NCBI RefSeq assembly: GCF_017353255.1
Contig: NZ_JAFMYU010000003.1
Span: forward strand, 359,661-423,660
Length of the DNA stretch: 64,000 nt
Direction of reading: 5' to 3'
Source of the DNA: Fibrella aquatilis
GTDB taxonomy: Bacteria > Bacteroidota > Bacteroidia > Cytophagales > Spirosomataceae
Of the stretch, positions 17,432 to 26,253 are shown piece by piece (the stretch's first letter is position 1; the number at the start of each line of letters is the position of its first letter). A model generated the notes under the pieces. That model searched no databases. It saw only the letters and a list, made by a program, of their open reading frames with translations, and was not told the DNA's origin. Position numbers and translations under genes: made by a program.

Positions 17432-18313
17432 ATGATCCTTTTAGACGGAAAACTTCTTTCTGCCCAGATAAAGCAGGAAATCGCGGCCGATGTTGCCCAA
17501 ATCAAGACCGAAGGTGGTAAGATTCCGCACCTCGTGGCTATCCTTGTCGGCACGGCGGGGCGGTCTGAGACGTACGTGGCCAGTAAGATGAAAAGCTGCG
17601 AAGAAGTGGGCATGCACTCTACCCTCATCCGCTTCGACGACGACGTGACCGAGGCTGATCTGCTGGCGGCCGTGGCCGAGGTGAATGCTAACCCCGATAT
17701 GGACGGACTGATTGTGCAACTGCCGCTGCCCAAGCATATTAACCCCGACAAGGTGATGGAAACGATAGCGCCCGAAAAGGACGTTGACGGCTTTCACCCC
17801 GTCAACATTGGGCGCATGGCCAAGGGGTTGCCTGCCTACGTGTCGGCCACGCCGCAGGGGATTCTGGAGATGCTGAAACGGTACGATATACCCACCAGCG
17901 GCAAGCACTGCGTAGTGGTGGGCCGCAGCCAGATTGTGGGATTGCCCATGAGCATTCTGATGCAGCGAAATGACTACCCCGGCAACTGCACCGTTACGCT
18001 GACCCACTCGAAAACCACTAACCTCGCCGAGATCTGCCGCACTGCCGACATCCTCATTGCCGCGCTGGGTCGCCCCGAATTCATCACCGCCAATATGGTG
18101 AAAGATGGTGCCGTGGTGATCGACGTGGGGCTGGAGCGCGTGGAAGATGCCACCAAAAAAAGCGGCTTCTCCCTTAAAGGCGACGTGAAATTTGACGAGG
18201 TAGCGCCCAAAACAAACTACATCACGCCCGTACCCGGCGGCGTAGGCCTGATGACGATCTGCTCGCTCATGCAAAACACCGTCAAAGCCGCCCGGCGCGA
18301 GGTGTATAAGTAA
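17432..18313 (+). CDS. folD: Bifunctional methylene-THF dehydrogenase/methenyl-THF cyclohydrolase
   Basis: FolD interconverts 5,10-methylene-THF, 5,10-methenyl-THF and 10-formyl-THF in cytoplasmic one-carbon metabolism. The 293 residues show the expected N-terminal catalytic part with [14 protein letters not shown] (active-site Lys in YxxxK), the signature [27 protein letters not shown], the Rossmann motif [13 protein letters not shown], and the C-terminal [11 protein letters not shown]. The start [14 protein letters not shown] is canonical. The 193-base upstream spacer should carry its promoter. Confidence 0.97.
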   Translation: MILLDGKLLSAQIKQEIAADVAQIKTEGGKIPHLVAILVGTAGRSETYVASKMKSCEEVGMHSTLIRFDDDVTEADLLAAVAEVNANPDMDGLIVQLPLPKHINPDKVMETIAPEKDVDGFHPVNIGRMAKGLPAYVSATPQGILEMLKRYDIPTSGKHCVVVGRSQIVGLPMSILMQRNDYPGNCTVTLTHSKTTNLAEICRTADILIAALGRPEFITANMVKDGAVVIDVGLERVEDATKKSGFSLKGDVKFDEVAPKTNYITPVPGGVGLMTICSLMQNTVKAARREVYK

Positions 18314-18382
18314 GATGAGCCAGTTTGTTTCTTGCTGACAGTGAAGGAGTTTGTTATGGCTCCTACCCAAACCCCCGTAACC

Positions 18383-19720
18383 ATGAACAAACGCACTTTC
18401 CTCAAACTATCGTCTACGGCATTGGCGACCCCTATGCTCTCACCCTCGTTCGACTGGCTGGCCCCCGCGCCGATGACCAACTGGGCGGGTAATTATCAAT
18501 ACAGCACCGCCCGCCTGGCGCAGGCCAAATCGGTAGAGCAGGTACAGGAACTGATCCGTAAGTACCCCAAAATGAAAGTGTTAGGTACGCGCCATTGCTT
18601 CAACGGCATTGCCGACAGCACCCAGCAGTTCATTCACCTGGGCAACATGAATCAGGTAATCTCGCTGGATGCCAACGCCCGCACCGTCACCGTAGATGCA
18701 ACGATGAAATACGGCGACCTGGCTATCTGCCTGGATCAGCAGGGCTTCGCGCTGCATAATCTGGCCTCGCTGCCCCACATTTCGGTGGCGGGGGCCTGCG
18801 CCACGGCTACCCACGGGTCGGGGGTGGGCAACGGCAATCTGGCTACGGCGGTGGTAGGCATGGACTTCATCACGGCCGCGGGCGAAAAACGTACGCTGAC
18901 CGAAGCCGCCGACGGCGACGCCTTCCGGGCGGCGGTGGTGCATCTGGGCGGACTGGGTGTGGTGACGCACGTGACGCTCAGAATCCAGCCTACGTTTCAG
19001 GTGCGGCAGCTCGTCTACGAAAACCTGCCCATGAGCCAGCTTAAAGATCATTTCGCCGCCATCATGTCGGCGGGGTATAGCGTGAGTTTGTTTACCGACT
19101 GGCAGAAAGGCACGGTGAGCGAGGTATGGGTGAAATCGCGGGTGGAGCCGGGTGAGCAAGCCGCGACACAGGATTTCTACGGGGCCAAACCCGCCACCCG
19201 CAACTTGCACCCCATTGCGGCACTCGACGCCGTGAACTGCACGGCGCAGATGGGTGTACCCGGACCCTGGTATGAGCGGCTGCCACACTTCCGAATGGGC
19301 TTTACGCCCAGCAGCGGCAAAGAATTGCAATCGGAGTATTTCGTGCCCGCCAGCAACGCCGTAGAGGCACTGTTGGCTGTTGAACGCCTCCGCGACCAGA
19401 TTACGCCGCACCTGATGATCTCCGAAATTCGGACCATCGCCGCCGACAATCTGTGGATGAGTACGGCCTACAAACGGCCATCGGTGGCCATCCATTTCAC
19501 CTGGAAACCCGACTGGACATCGGTGAAGAACGTGTTGCCGGTCATTGAGAAGGAACTGGCCCCGTTTAGTGCTCGGCCACACTGGGGTAAACTCTTTACC
19601 ATTCCCCCCGCCCAGCTACAGGCCCGCTACGAAAAATACGCCGAGTTCAAACAGATGCTGGCCCAGAACGACCCCAAAGGCAAGTTCCGCAACGCCTTCC
19701 TGGATACGAACATCTTTTAA
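18383..19720 (+). CDS. FAD-linked alditol/sugar oxidase, AldO-like
   Basis: Flavoprotein of the VAO family, similar along its length to Streptomyces alditol (xylitol) oxidase as I recall it. Matching blocks are NWAGN, VLGTRHCFNGIA (His aligns with the covalent-FAD His of AldO), LASLPHISVAGACATATHGSGVGNG, YSVSLFTDW, PHFRMGFTPSSG, and the C-terminal ARPHWGKLFT. These enzymes oxidise the C1 hydroxyl of polyols with O2, releasing H2O2. I chose the ATG opening MNKRTFLKLSSTALATPML, which adds a leader resembling a signal or Tat-like peptide; earlier in-frame ATGs add 17 less plausible residues. 445 residues. Follows folD by 69 bases. Confidence 0.85.
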   Translation: MNKRTFLKLSSTALATPMLSPSFDWLAPAPMTNWAGNYQYSTARLAQAKSVEQVQELIRKYPKMKVLGTRHCFNGIADSTQQFIHLGNMNQVISLDANARTVTVDATMKYGDLAICLDQQGFALHNLASLPHISVAGACATATHGSGVGNGNLATAVVGMDFITAAGEKRTLTEAADGDAFRAAVVHLGGLGVVTHVTLRIQPTFQVRQLVYENLPMSQLKDHFAAIMSAGYSVSLFTDWQKGTVSEVWVKSRVEPGEQAATQDFYGAKPATRNLHPIAALDAVNCTAQMGVPGPWYERLPHFRMGFTPSSGKELQSEYFVPASNAVEALLAVERLRDQITPHLMISEIRTIAADNLWMSTAYKRPSVAIHFTWKPDWTSVKNVLPVIEKELAPFSARPHWGKLFTIPPAQLQARYEKYAEFKQMLAQNDPKGKFRNAFLDTNIF

Positions 19721-19815
19721 ATAGTGGTGAGTGGTAAGTGATGAGTTTGCTGCCGCCCGTGTAACTGCTCTCGCGGCAGCAAACTCATCACTCACCGTTT
19801 AGCACTCATCACTAT
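19721..19815. repeat. Heptad hairpin, AGTGRTR word
   Basis: Imperfect inverted repeat between convergent genes. The left stem reads AGTGGTG, AGTGGTA, AGTGATG, then AGTTTGCTGCCGC at the apex, facing GCGGCAGCAAACT. It begins with the base after the oxidase stop codon and ends 4 bases before the PepSY-like gene's stop. Confidence 0.85.
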
Positions 19816-19819
19816 AAGC

Positions 19820-20626
19820 TCACCACTTGCGCCCCGCGCGCGCCTGGACGAAGGTGCCGTCGGCGGCGAAAGAGAGTTCAACCAGCTGACCAGTAGCTGT
19901 TTGAATAAATACTTTATACTGGCCGGTGGTGCTTTTGCCCACCAGTTTAATGCTCGACCCCGCGTAGTTGGTAGTGATGTAGGTCGTTACGTTGGCCGGT
20001 AAGGTACTGGCCGCTACCACGCTGTAGTTACCCTTCACACCCCGCACTACTTCCTGGCTGAACGTGCCGTCGAGGTTGAACAACAGCGCTTTGCGCTGAC
20101 CGTTCTGCGTAATCATAACCACATACCCCCGGTTGGCATCCTTCGCCGCTACGTCGACGGTAGCTCCGGCGTAGTTGGCGGTGATGTAGGTGGTAATGGC
20201 CGCTGGAAGTGCACTTATAGCCACCACAGTCAGGCTATCACGCTTCTTGCCAAAGCCACCCGGACCGTGCCCGCCGGGACCACCCCGAAGCGTCAGTTCT
20301 TTGTTAAACGTACCGTCGGCGTTGAAAAGCAGCAGGTTCCGCGTCGTGGTGGTACTAATGGCTACCAGGAAATTCCCTTTGTCATCTTTGGCGGCATAAT
20401 CAGCCGTCGATCCGGCGTACGTTTTGGCGATATAGGCCGTGATGGTGGCCGGGAGGGCCGTCACAGCCACTTTGGTCAGGCTGTCGCGACAGTGGAAACC
20501 GGTGGAGTCGCTGGTGAGGCGTGCGGTCGATAGTGTCGCGTCGGGCGCTACGTTTGATCCCTGATTACATCCCCAAAGCGCCATGCCAAACAAAGCTATG
20601 AAGCTTACTACCTGTAACTTTTTCAT
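19820..20626 (-). CDS. Triple PepSY-like domain lipoprotein
   Basis: 268 residues with a lipobox (LWGC, Cys at about residue 20). Three tandem copies of a PepSY-like unit are visible, each with a xALPATITxYIxxxYAG helix, a xxAAKDxxGxxxVxI strand and an L-LFNxDGTF turn: about residues 50-115, 130-190 and 200-262. The linker after the first unit is Gly/Pro-rich (GGPGGHGPGGFG). Such proteins are exported and may bind or inhibit other envelope proteins; the function is unknown. Divergent from nothing; it stands alone. Confidence 0.8.
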   Translation of the reverse strand: MKKLQVVSFIALFGMALWGCNQGSNVAPDATLSTARLTSDSTGFHCRDSLTKVAVTALPATITAYIAKTYAGSTADYAAKDDKGNFLVAISTTTTRNLLLFNADGTFNKELTLRGGPGGHGPGGFGKKRDSLTVVAISALPAAITTYITANYAGATVDVAAKDANRGYVVMITQNGQRKALLFNLDGTFSQEVVRGVKGNYSVVAASTLPANVTTYITTNYAGSSIKLVGKSTTGQYKVFIQTATGQLVELSFAADGTFVQARAGRKW

Positions 20627-20715
20627 CGTTGTGATTCGTTGGTTTTGTACAGGATTACGGCCTATAGGCTAAGGCTGTTGCAGTGCGTTCGATTAATTTT
20701 CAATGAACTTTTTGT

Positions 20716-21369
20716 TCACTCATACCATACAATCACCTCCTCGGCGGGTTTGCGGTGGATGTTGGGGACGGTGGCGGTGGGGGCGGGGTAGCCAACGGGA
20801 ATGAGTAGAAATGGCTTTTCGTTAGTGGGACGGTCAAGGAGTTTGGTCAGGAAATCCATGGGGCTGGGTGTATGCGTGAGGGCCACCAACCCCGCGTCGT
20901 GGATAGCGGTGAGCAAAAAACCACAGGCAATTCCCACCGACTCCATAACGTAGTAGTTGGGTCGTTTTGCCTCGGCCTGAAACTCGAAAATGCGCCGAAA
21001 AACGATGATCAGGTAAGGCGCGATTTCCAGAAATGGCTTCTGCCAGTCGGTACCCAGCGGAGCCAGATCGTCTAGCCATTCTGCCGACATCCGACTGGTA
21101 TAGCTACGGTGCTCTTCGGCCTCAGCAGCAGCCCTGATCTGTGTTTTCAGCACCGGATCGCCTATAACGCAAAACGTCCAGGGCTGCTTGTGCGCTCCCG
21201 ACGGTGCCGTAGAAGCGCTCATAATCAGCTGCTCGATCACGTCTCGTGGTACGGGTTTATCCGAAAAGTCACGCACCGTCCGGCGACTGTTCACCTGCTC
21301 GAAGAACGCTCGGCTCCGCGCCAGTAAATCGACCTCAGTCGGGGTGAAGGAAGGTTGAAAGGGGATCAT
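20716..21369 (-). CDS. Iodotyrosine-deiodinase-like nitroreductase-fold flavoenzyme
   Basis: 217-residue FMN enzyme of the nitroreductase superfamily. FMN-binding features are SRRTVRDFS (residues 28-36) and STAPSGAHKQPW (53-64). The lid matches the iodotyrosine deiodinase group: E86, Y90 and K111 have the same spacing as the three residues that bind the substrate zwitterion in human IYD (E157, Y161, K182), and the C-terminal half (ACGFLLTAIHDAGL, LIPVGYP, TVP) is also IYD-like. Reductive dehalogenation of halotyrosines is the predicted reaction. I start at MIPFQPSFTP; an upstream ATG lies inside the preceding gene's end. It follows the large peptidase gene by 11 bases. Confidence 0.82.
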   Translation of the reverse strand: MIPFQPSFTPTEVDLLARSRAFFEQVNSRRTVRDFSDKPVPRDVIEQLIMSASTAPSGAHKQPWTFCVIGDPVLKTQIRAAAEAEEHRSYTSRMSAEWLDDLAPLGTDWQKPFLEIAPYLIIVFRRIFEFQAEAKRPNYYVMESVGIACGFLLTAIHDAGLVALTHTPSPMDFLTKLLDRPTNEKPFLLIPVGYPAPTATVPNIHRKPAEEVIVWYE

Positions 21370-21380
21370 GGCCGGGTGGG

Positions 21381-24344
21381 TTAAAAGCCAATATCGACGA
21401 CCAGCGGTTGCACAAGCCATTGTTGGCGGCGGACGTCGTAGATGGTGCGGATGCCAACCTCCAGGGGTGAGCGGAGCCGGAGGGGGTTGAAGACGAAGGA
21501 GAGGTCGCCGCCGATGGTCCAGTCATAGCCGGTGACGGGCGCGATCTGGCGGGTCGATGCCAGGAGCACGTTGCTGCTGCCCTGGGCGTAGTCGGTGAAG
21601 AGGTTGGCTTTGATGCGCTGCACGTAGAGCAACCTCGTGAGCGACCAGTGTACGTCGGCGAGGGGGAGGCGGTAGTCGGCACCCGAAATGGTGAGGTTGT
21701 CGAAAGCCACGTAGGGCGCCCCGCGCGGGTAGAGGACGCCCGCCTGAAACCGGTAGGGCCTGCTTACGTTGGCCGTGCCCCGCTGGTATTGATAGGCCCC
21801 GCGTAGCCGCAGACTATGGTGCTTGCCCAGTCCCGGCACGTACACGCTCACCGACGTTCCCCATTGTAGCCCACTTAAATCGGCATCGGTGTTAGCCAGT
21901 GGGGTGTGGCGTAGCGACGTGCTGATGCCAAAGCCCAGCCGGGGACCTACGTCGCGGTAGCTCTGGCGCAGGGTGTAGCTGTAGGCGGCCCCGTAGGTTA
22001 GCGTGTGCAGGTTGCCGTTGCCGGTTTCGGTCAGCAGTCGGCCCGGCAGGTCGTAGTCCGTTACGTTCAGCAGGCCATAGTAGGCCGACAGGCTGGCGCT
22101 CTGGTTAAACCGCGATTGTGTCAGCACCAGCGGCAACCGCACCCCCGCCGTAAACTGGTTGTAGTGCCAGAGGTCGGAGCGCAGGCTGTCGAGTGGCAAC
22201 GCACGATCCAGGTACACACTCGTGCGCCGATTGCCGGTCTGGAAGCCTACGTCGATGACCGGATATAGCCCCTGGTAGCTCACGTTGGCCGAAAATGCGC
22301 CGATTTGCTCGCTTTGGTTATAGACGTAGGCTGCCGAAACCTGGGTGGTGTTCAGCATATCCTGCGACTGGATACCCAGGGTCAGCCCCTGCCCGTCGGA
22401 CGTAAAGGCCGGTCCCCAGCCATACACGTTCAGGGCGTGGGCCAGGCGGCTGTAGCGTTGCGGCGGGCTGGTAGGCAGGGTTGGTATCGAATCGGTCGCG
22501 ATGGGGGCAAGTGTTTGACTGCCAGCGGTTAACAGTGGGCCAAAGTAGCGCGTGGCCTGGTCGGTTTGACCGAAATTGGCTACTGGTGTCCAGGTGGCGG
22601 GGTCGAGCGGCAGTTCGGCAATGCGGAAGCCGTGGGTGTCGTAATCCTGCACGGCCAGCGTCCGGATGGTGGGCGACACCGTGGCGTGGTAAGCCCCAAA
22701 CGGCCGCGACGTTACTTGCGACACCTGCCCCGACGTCATCTCCACGGCGTAGATATTGTCGATACCCGACTGCGGCGAGTTGAACAGAATATGCGTATTG
22801 CCATACGATTGCGGATGGCTGATGTTGACGTTGGCAGGGGGTAGCAGGTCCCGCTTGTCGCCCGTTTGCGTGTCGATGTAGGCAATGGTTTTGCCTGATT
22901 TCGAGAGCGTTATGGTCACCACCTGCCGGTTGTTATGCCAACGGGGGTGCACATACAAATCGTTGGCGGGGTTGGGTAACACGCTGATTTCGAGGCCCGT
23001 TTGCGCGTCGAGCACCACCAGCCGGTTCTGGTTGTCGGTATCGTTGCGGAGGGCAATTAGCTGCTGGTTGTCGGGCGACAGGGCTACAGCGGTGTAGCGG
23101 GTTCGGGTGGTGAGGCGGCGGAGGGTACCGGTGGCCAGGTCGAGTACTTTTATTTCCCCATAAACCCGTGAGCGCCAGCGGGGATCAACGCGGTTTTCGA
23201 TCCAGCAGGCCTGTTGCGGCGTGGCCGAAAAATAGGCTGGGTTATTGAGGATCAATCCCTGCTTGTACACCCGTTTTTCAACGCCATGCCGACTCAACAA
23301 AACCAACTGTGCGATGTCGCCAAGGCCGTTTTTGATGCACAGGATAGTGCTGTCGGTGAGGTACTGCGGAAAGCGGTAGTTGGTAAAAACGGGACGTGCT
23401 GATTGCGCTTTTTCGGCCAGAACGGGATAGAGCGTGGCGGGGGTGATGGTCAGGTTTTCGCGTTTCTTTTTCCAGGTCTCGCCTAAATCGGCCATCGACT
23501 CGCGGTAGAGGGCATCCACGCTGGTGCCGCCGGGGTTTTCGGCTGACTTTGTGCTCTGTTTCAGGCCATTGGAAAACGAAAAGGGGTAGAACGGAAACTG
23601 TGTGTAGATTTTGTTGAGCGCCTTGCTCCAGGCGTTGGGACCGTAGGTGCGTTTGAGTTTGGTGGTCAGAAAATAGCCCAGTTCGTAGTGGTTGGGCACA
23701 TTATCGCGAAACGACCCGCCCGTGGCTTTGGCAAAACTAAACAGCGGCCGGGTGAGCAGGTTGGTGCGCATACCCAGTTCAAATTCAGGAATGCGCCCCC
23801 GGCCAGAGCGCGTCAGGATGGTTTCGGTACCCACGGCGTCGCCCTCCAGAAACCAGCCTGGCGTAACCAGCTGCGCCGCAAAACTCAGCCCCTGCGCTCC
23901 CAGCAGCGTGTAGAGCACCCGCCCGTAGCCCTGCAACGCTTTTTCATACTGCACAATATGCCGGTATTCATGCACGGCCAGCAGGTCGGTCCAGGTGTTG
24001 GTGCCCAGCAGGGCGGGGTCTTGCGGGGGCGTGGTAAAAAACTCAGCGTGGCGCGGATAGAGCGTGGCAAAACCGTTGCTCACCGTGGTCTGGTTTTGCA
24101 GCACTACCGATAGCGGCCGGGGGCGGCGTTCCAGCCCGGCGGCATCCGGCTCATAAACCTGCTCCAGCCGTTGCGCTGTGCGGCGGGCGGATTCATCAAA
24201 ACCAGCGGGATAAATAACCCGAAAGTGGGGGGTGTTGATCCGGTACCAGCGTAGCGAGGCTGGGTTTTGGTCCAGAATAGGTAAGCCCTGACCTATGGCC
24301 GTGGCGGCGGTCAGCAGTAGCACAGAGAATAATAAAACGCGCAT
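21381..24344 (-). CDS. Exported HExxH peptidase with propeller and outer-membrane barrel
   Basis: 987-residue fusion protein. Signal peptide MRVLLFSVLLLTAATAIGQ. Residues 30-350 form a gluzincin peptidase (peptidase MA-like) with H125-E-Y-R-H129 and the third ligand E167 in WFLEGDA. Residues about 380-680 look like a TolB-type propeller (TRYTAVALSPDNQQLIAL, VHPRWHNNRQVVTITLSKSGKTIAYID, PTIRTLAVQDYDTHGFRIAEL). The last 270 residues have alternating aromatic strands and end in LVVDIGF, typical of an outer-membrane barrel. I prefer this ATG; 85 further upstream codons are arginine-rich and antisense-like. The IYD-like gene lies 11 bases downstream, probably in the same transcript. Confidence 0.82.
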   Translation of the reverse strand: MRVLLFSVLLLTAATAIGQGLPILDQNPASLRWYRINTPHFRVIYPAGFDESARRTAQRLEQVYEPDAAGLERRPRPLSVVLQNQTTVSNGFATLYPRHAEFFTTPPQDPALLGTNTWTDLLAVHEYRHIVQYEKALQGYGRVLYTLLGAQGLSFAAQLVTPGWFLEGDAVGTETILTRSGRGRIPEFELGMRTNLLTRPLFSFAKATGGSFRDNVPNHYELGYFLTTKLKRTYGPNAWSKALNKIYTQFPFYPFSFSNGLKQSTKSAENPGGTSVDALYRESMADLGETWKKKRENLTITPATLYPVLAEKAQSARPVFTNYRFPQYLTDSTILCIKNGLGDIAQLVLLSRHGVEKRVYKQGLILNNPAYFSATPQQACWIENRVDPRWRSRVYGEIKVLDLATGTLRRLTTRTRYTAVALSPDNQQLIALRNDTDNQNRLVVLDAQTGLEISVLPNPANDLYVHPRWHNNRQVVTITLSKSGKTIAYIDTQTGDKRDLLPPANVNISHPQSYGNTHILFNSPQSGIDNIYAVEMTSGQVSQVTSRPFGAYHATVSPTIRTLAVQDYDTHGFRIAELPLDPATWTPVANFGQTDQATRYFGPLLTAGSQTLAPIATDSIPTLPTSPPQRYSRLAHALNVYGWGPAFTSDGQGLTLGIQSQDMLNTTQVSAAYVYNQSEQIGAFSANVSYQGLYPVIDVGFQTGNRRTSVYLDRALPLDSLRSDLWHYNQFTAGVRLPLVLTQSRFNQSASLSAYYGLLNVTDYDLPGRLLTETGNGNLHTLTYGAAYSYTLRQSYRDVGPRLGFGISTSLRHTPLANTDADLSGLQWGTSVSVYVPGLGKHHSLRLRGAYQYQRGTANVSRPYRFQAGVLYPRGAPYVAFDNLTISGADYRLPLADVHWSLTRLLYVQRIKANLFTDYAQGSSNVLLASTRQIAPVTGYDWTIGGDLSFVFNPLRLRSPLEVGIRTIYDVRRQQWLVQPLVVDIGF

Positions 24345-24481
24345 AACGAGGGGATTCGGGCAACGACGTACCAGCCCTGGGGTTGTTGCTAAGATACTAT
24401 CGAAACTGGTTCTACCACGCGGAAGGGCACCAGGCAACGCCGCTGCTAATTGTAGCGCACCAGGCCCGAAATACGTCTTGG

Positions 24482-25561
24482 TCAGCCAATGCCGATTCCT
24501 GCCAGCAAAGCCCGATACCCTGCAATGCCCGCCTCGATCTCGCTCAGCAACACAAACTCGTCGGCGGTGTGCGACCGTTCTGAACGGCCGGGGCCGCACT
24601 TCAAGGATGGAATGACCCGCCCATTCTGCGTCAGCAACGCCTGATCCGACAGCGTTGGCGAGCCGTAAGTGGTGCGTCCCAGCGCCAGCCCCGCCTGCAC
24701 CAGCGGGTGGCCTGGCGCAATACCCGACGGACGTAGCCGCACCGACCGGGGTGTCACCGTAGCCGACACATGGTCGCGCACAATGGCCAGAATTTCTTCC
24801 AGCGTGTACTGCTCCGTCACGCGTACGTCTACGGTAAACGTGCAGACGTCGGGCACCACGTTATGCTGCGTGCCTGCCTCTACCATCGTGACGGACTGTT
24901 TCACCGGTCCCAGCAGGGGCGACACTTTTGGGTAGGCATAGGTCTGAAACCACTGCATGTCGGGCAGGGCTTTATAAATGGCATTGTCACCTTCGTCGCG
25001 GGCGGCGTGACCGGCCCGGCCCGTGACGGTGCAATCGAGCACCAGCAAGCCCTTCTCGGCAATGGCAAGCTGCATTTGGGTGGGTTCGCCCACGATGGCT
25101 ACGGCCAGCGGCGGCAGGTGGGGCAGGAGAGACTCTATGCCACCCCGCCCCGAAATTTCTTCTTCGGCGGTGGCGGCCATCACCAGGTTATGACTCAGAT
25201 CGGTGCGGTCATAGAGCGCTACAAACGTAGCCAGCAGACTTACCAGACAGCCGCCCGCGTCGTTGCTGCCGAGACCATAGAGCACGTCGCCTTCGACCAC
25301 CGGAGCAAATGGGTCACGCGTCCACGACGGGTTGGGCTTCACCGTGTCGTGGTGCGAATTGAGCAGCAGGGTGGGCTTGGTGGGGTCGAAATGACGGTTT
25401 TTGGCCCATACGTTATGCCCCAGCCGGTCATAGACGACGCCATTTTGATCCAAGTACGTTGCGATCAAATCCCCCGTCGCCCCCTCTTCCCGGCTCATCG
25501 ACGGCGTAGCAATCAATTGTTTTAATAGGGCAATGGCGGGTGTAGCGATAGAGGTGTTCAT
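24482..25561 (-). CDS. M20 metallopeptidase, acetylornithine deacetylase-like
   Basis: Cytoplasmic zinc amidohydrolase of the ArgE/DapE group. The metal-binding pattern is SHHDT (H70, D72), SNDAGG near residue 100, AEEEISG near 135 with the catalytic Glu, VGEPT near 158, and a C-terminal H in RSHTADE. A dimerisation domain with VTGRAGHAA and a proton-donor-like QHNVVPD lies between. Bacteroidota often use such an enzyme for the deacylation step in arginine synthesis; argH also lies in the window but far away, so the assignment is tentative. I start at MNTSIATPAIALLKQL, since the upstream 41 codons are heptad-hairpin sequence. Confidence 0.8.
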   Translation of the reverse strand: MNTSIATPAIALLKQLIATPSMSREEGATGDLIATYLDQNGVVYDRLGHNVWAKNRHFDPTKPTLLLNSHHDTVKPNPSWTRDPFAPVVEGDVLYGLGSNDAGGCLVSLLATFVALYDRTDLSHNLVMAATAEEEISGRGGIESLLPHLPPLAVAIVGEPTQMQLAIAEKGLLVLDCTVTGRAGHAARDEGDNAIYKALPDMQWFQTYAYPKVSPLLGPVKQSVTMVEAGTQHNVVPDVCTFTVDVRVTEQYTLEEILAIVRDHVSATVTPRSVRLRPSGIAPGHPLVQAGLALGRTTYGSPTLSDQALLTQNGRVIPSLKCGPGRSERSHTADEFVLLSEIEAGIAGYRALLAGIGIG

Positions 25562-25572
25562 GGGGCAAAAGT

Positions 25573-25738
25573 AGTGATGAGTGCTGAGTGGTAAGAAAAG
25601 TAGTGGTGAGTGCTGAGTGGTAAGCGGTGAGTTTGCTTCCGCGTAAGTAAATACGCTGGTGGCAGCAAACTCATCGCTTACCACTCAGCACTCATCACTA
25701 CTTTTCTTGCCACTCAGCACTCATCACTGCTTTCGCCG
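25573..25738. repeat. Long heptad hairpin, AGTGRTR word, overlapping a coding end
   Basis: Near-perfect inverted repeat with about 65-base arms. Words on the left are AGTGATG, AGTGCTG, AGTGGTA, AGAAAAGT, AGTGGTG, AGTGCTG, AGTGGTA, AGCGGTG, then AGTTTGCTTCCGC at the apex facing GGCAGCAAACT. The right arm contains the stop codon and last dozen codons of the DinB-family gene. Confidence 0.92.
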
Positions 25739-26222
25739 TTACCAAACACTGTCCCACGTGGCGCATGGTGTGTTCGGCGGCGTGGAAGAGCAGGCCACCC
25801 ACGGTAGAGGGTAGCGCCGCCCGCCCCACGGTGCGGAAGTCGGGGAGGTTGGCGGGGTCGGTTTGGGCTAGCTGGGCTACGGTGCGGTCGGTTTGGGTGC
25901 TCAGGCGGGTCATGAGTTCGGCTACGGTGGCCTGCCCGGTGGTAGGTTGGCCTTCCCCTTTCAGGTCGGCAAACTGGGCTTCCGACAGGCTTTCGCCGCG
26001 GGCGTAGGTCAGCATCCGGTCCTGTACACCCGCAATGTGCTGCAAATGGAACCCCACCGACGCTACTCCCGCTGGGCGGTCCCAGAGGTGTTCATCGGGG
26101 AACTGGGCGAGGGCTGTTTTCAGGTCTTCGCGGGCCTGCAAGAGGGCATGGGCGGCGGGTTGCAACAGGGCTGGAATACCCGGTAAAGGCCCCCGAAGCC
26201 AGATTTCAGGTTGTGTTGGCAT
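25698..26222 (-). CDS. DinB family protein with repeat-derived C terminus
   Basis: 174-residue four-helix DinB/YfiT-type protein; members bind a divalent metal through three histidines and often act as thiol transferases or are uncharacterised. His residues fit in GFHLQHIAGVQDR (about 55-60), and FHAAEHTMRHVGQ (about 145-153). The final residues VMSAEWQEK and the stop are encoded inside the heptad hairpin (GTGATGAGTGCTGAGTGG...), so the original C terminus may have been replaced. I use the ATG giving MPTQPEIWLRG; 25 upstream codons are weak. Divergent from the Uma2 gene, 31 bases apart. Confidence 0.82.
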   Translation of the reverse strand: MPTQPEIWLRGPLPGIPALLQPAAHALLQAREDLKTALAQFPDEHLWDRPAGVASVGFHLQHIAGVQDRMLTYARGESLSEAQFADLKGEGQPTTGQATVAELMTRLSTQTDRTVAQLAQTDPANLPDFRTVGRAALPSTVGGLLFHAAEHTMRHVGQCLVTAKAVMSAEWQEK

Positions 26223-26253
26223 TGGTTGTATATTCACAAAAACGTCCAGGATA

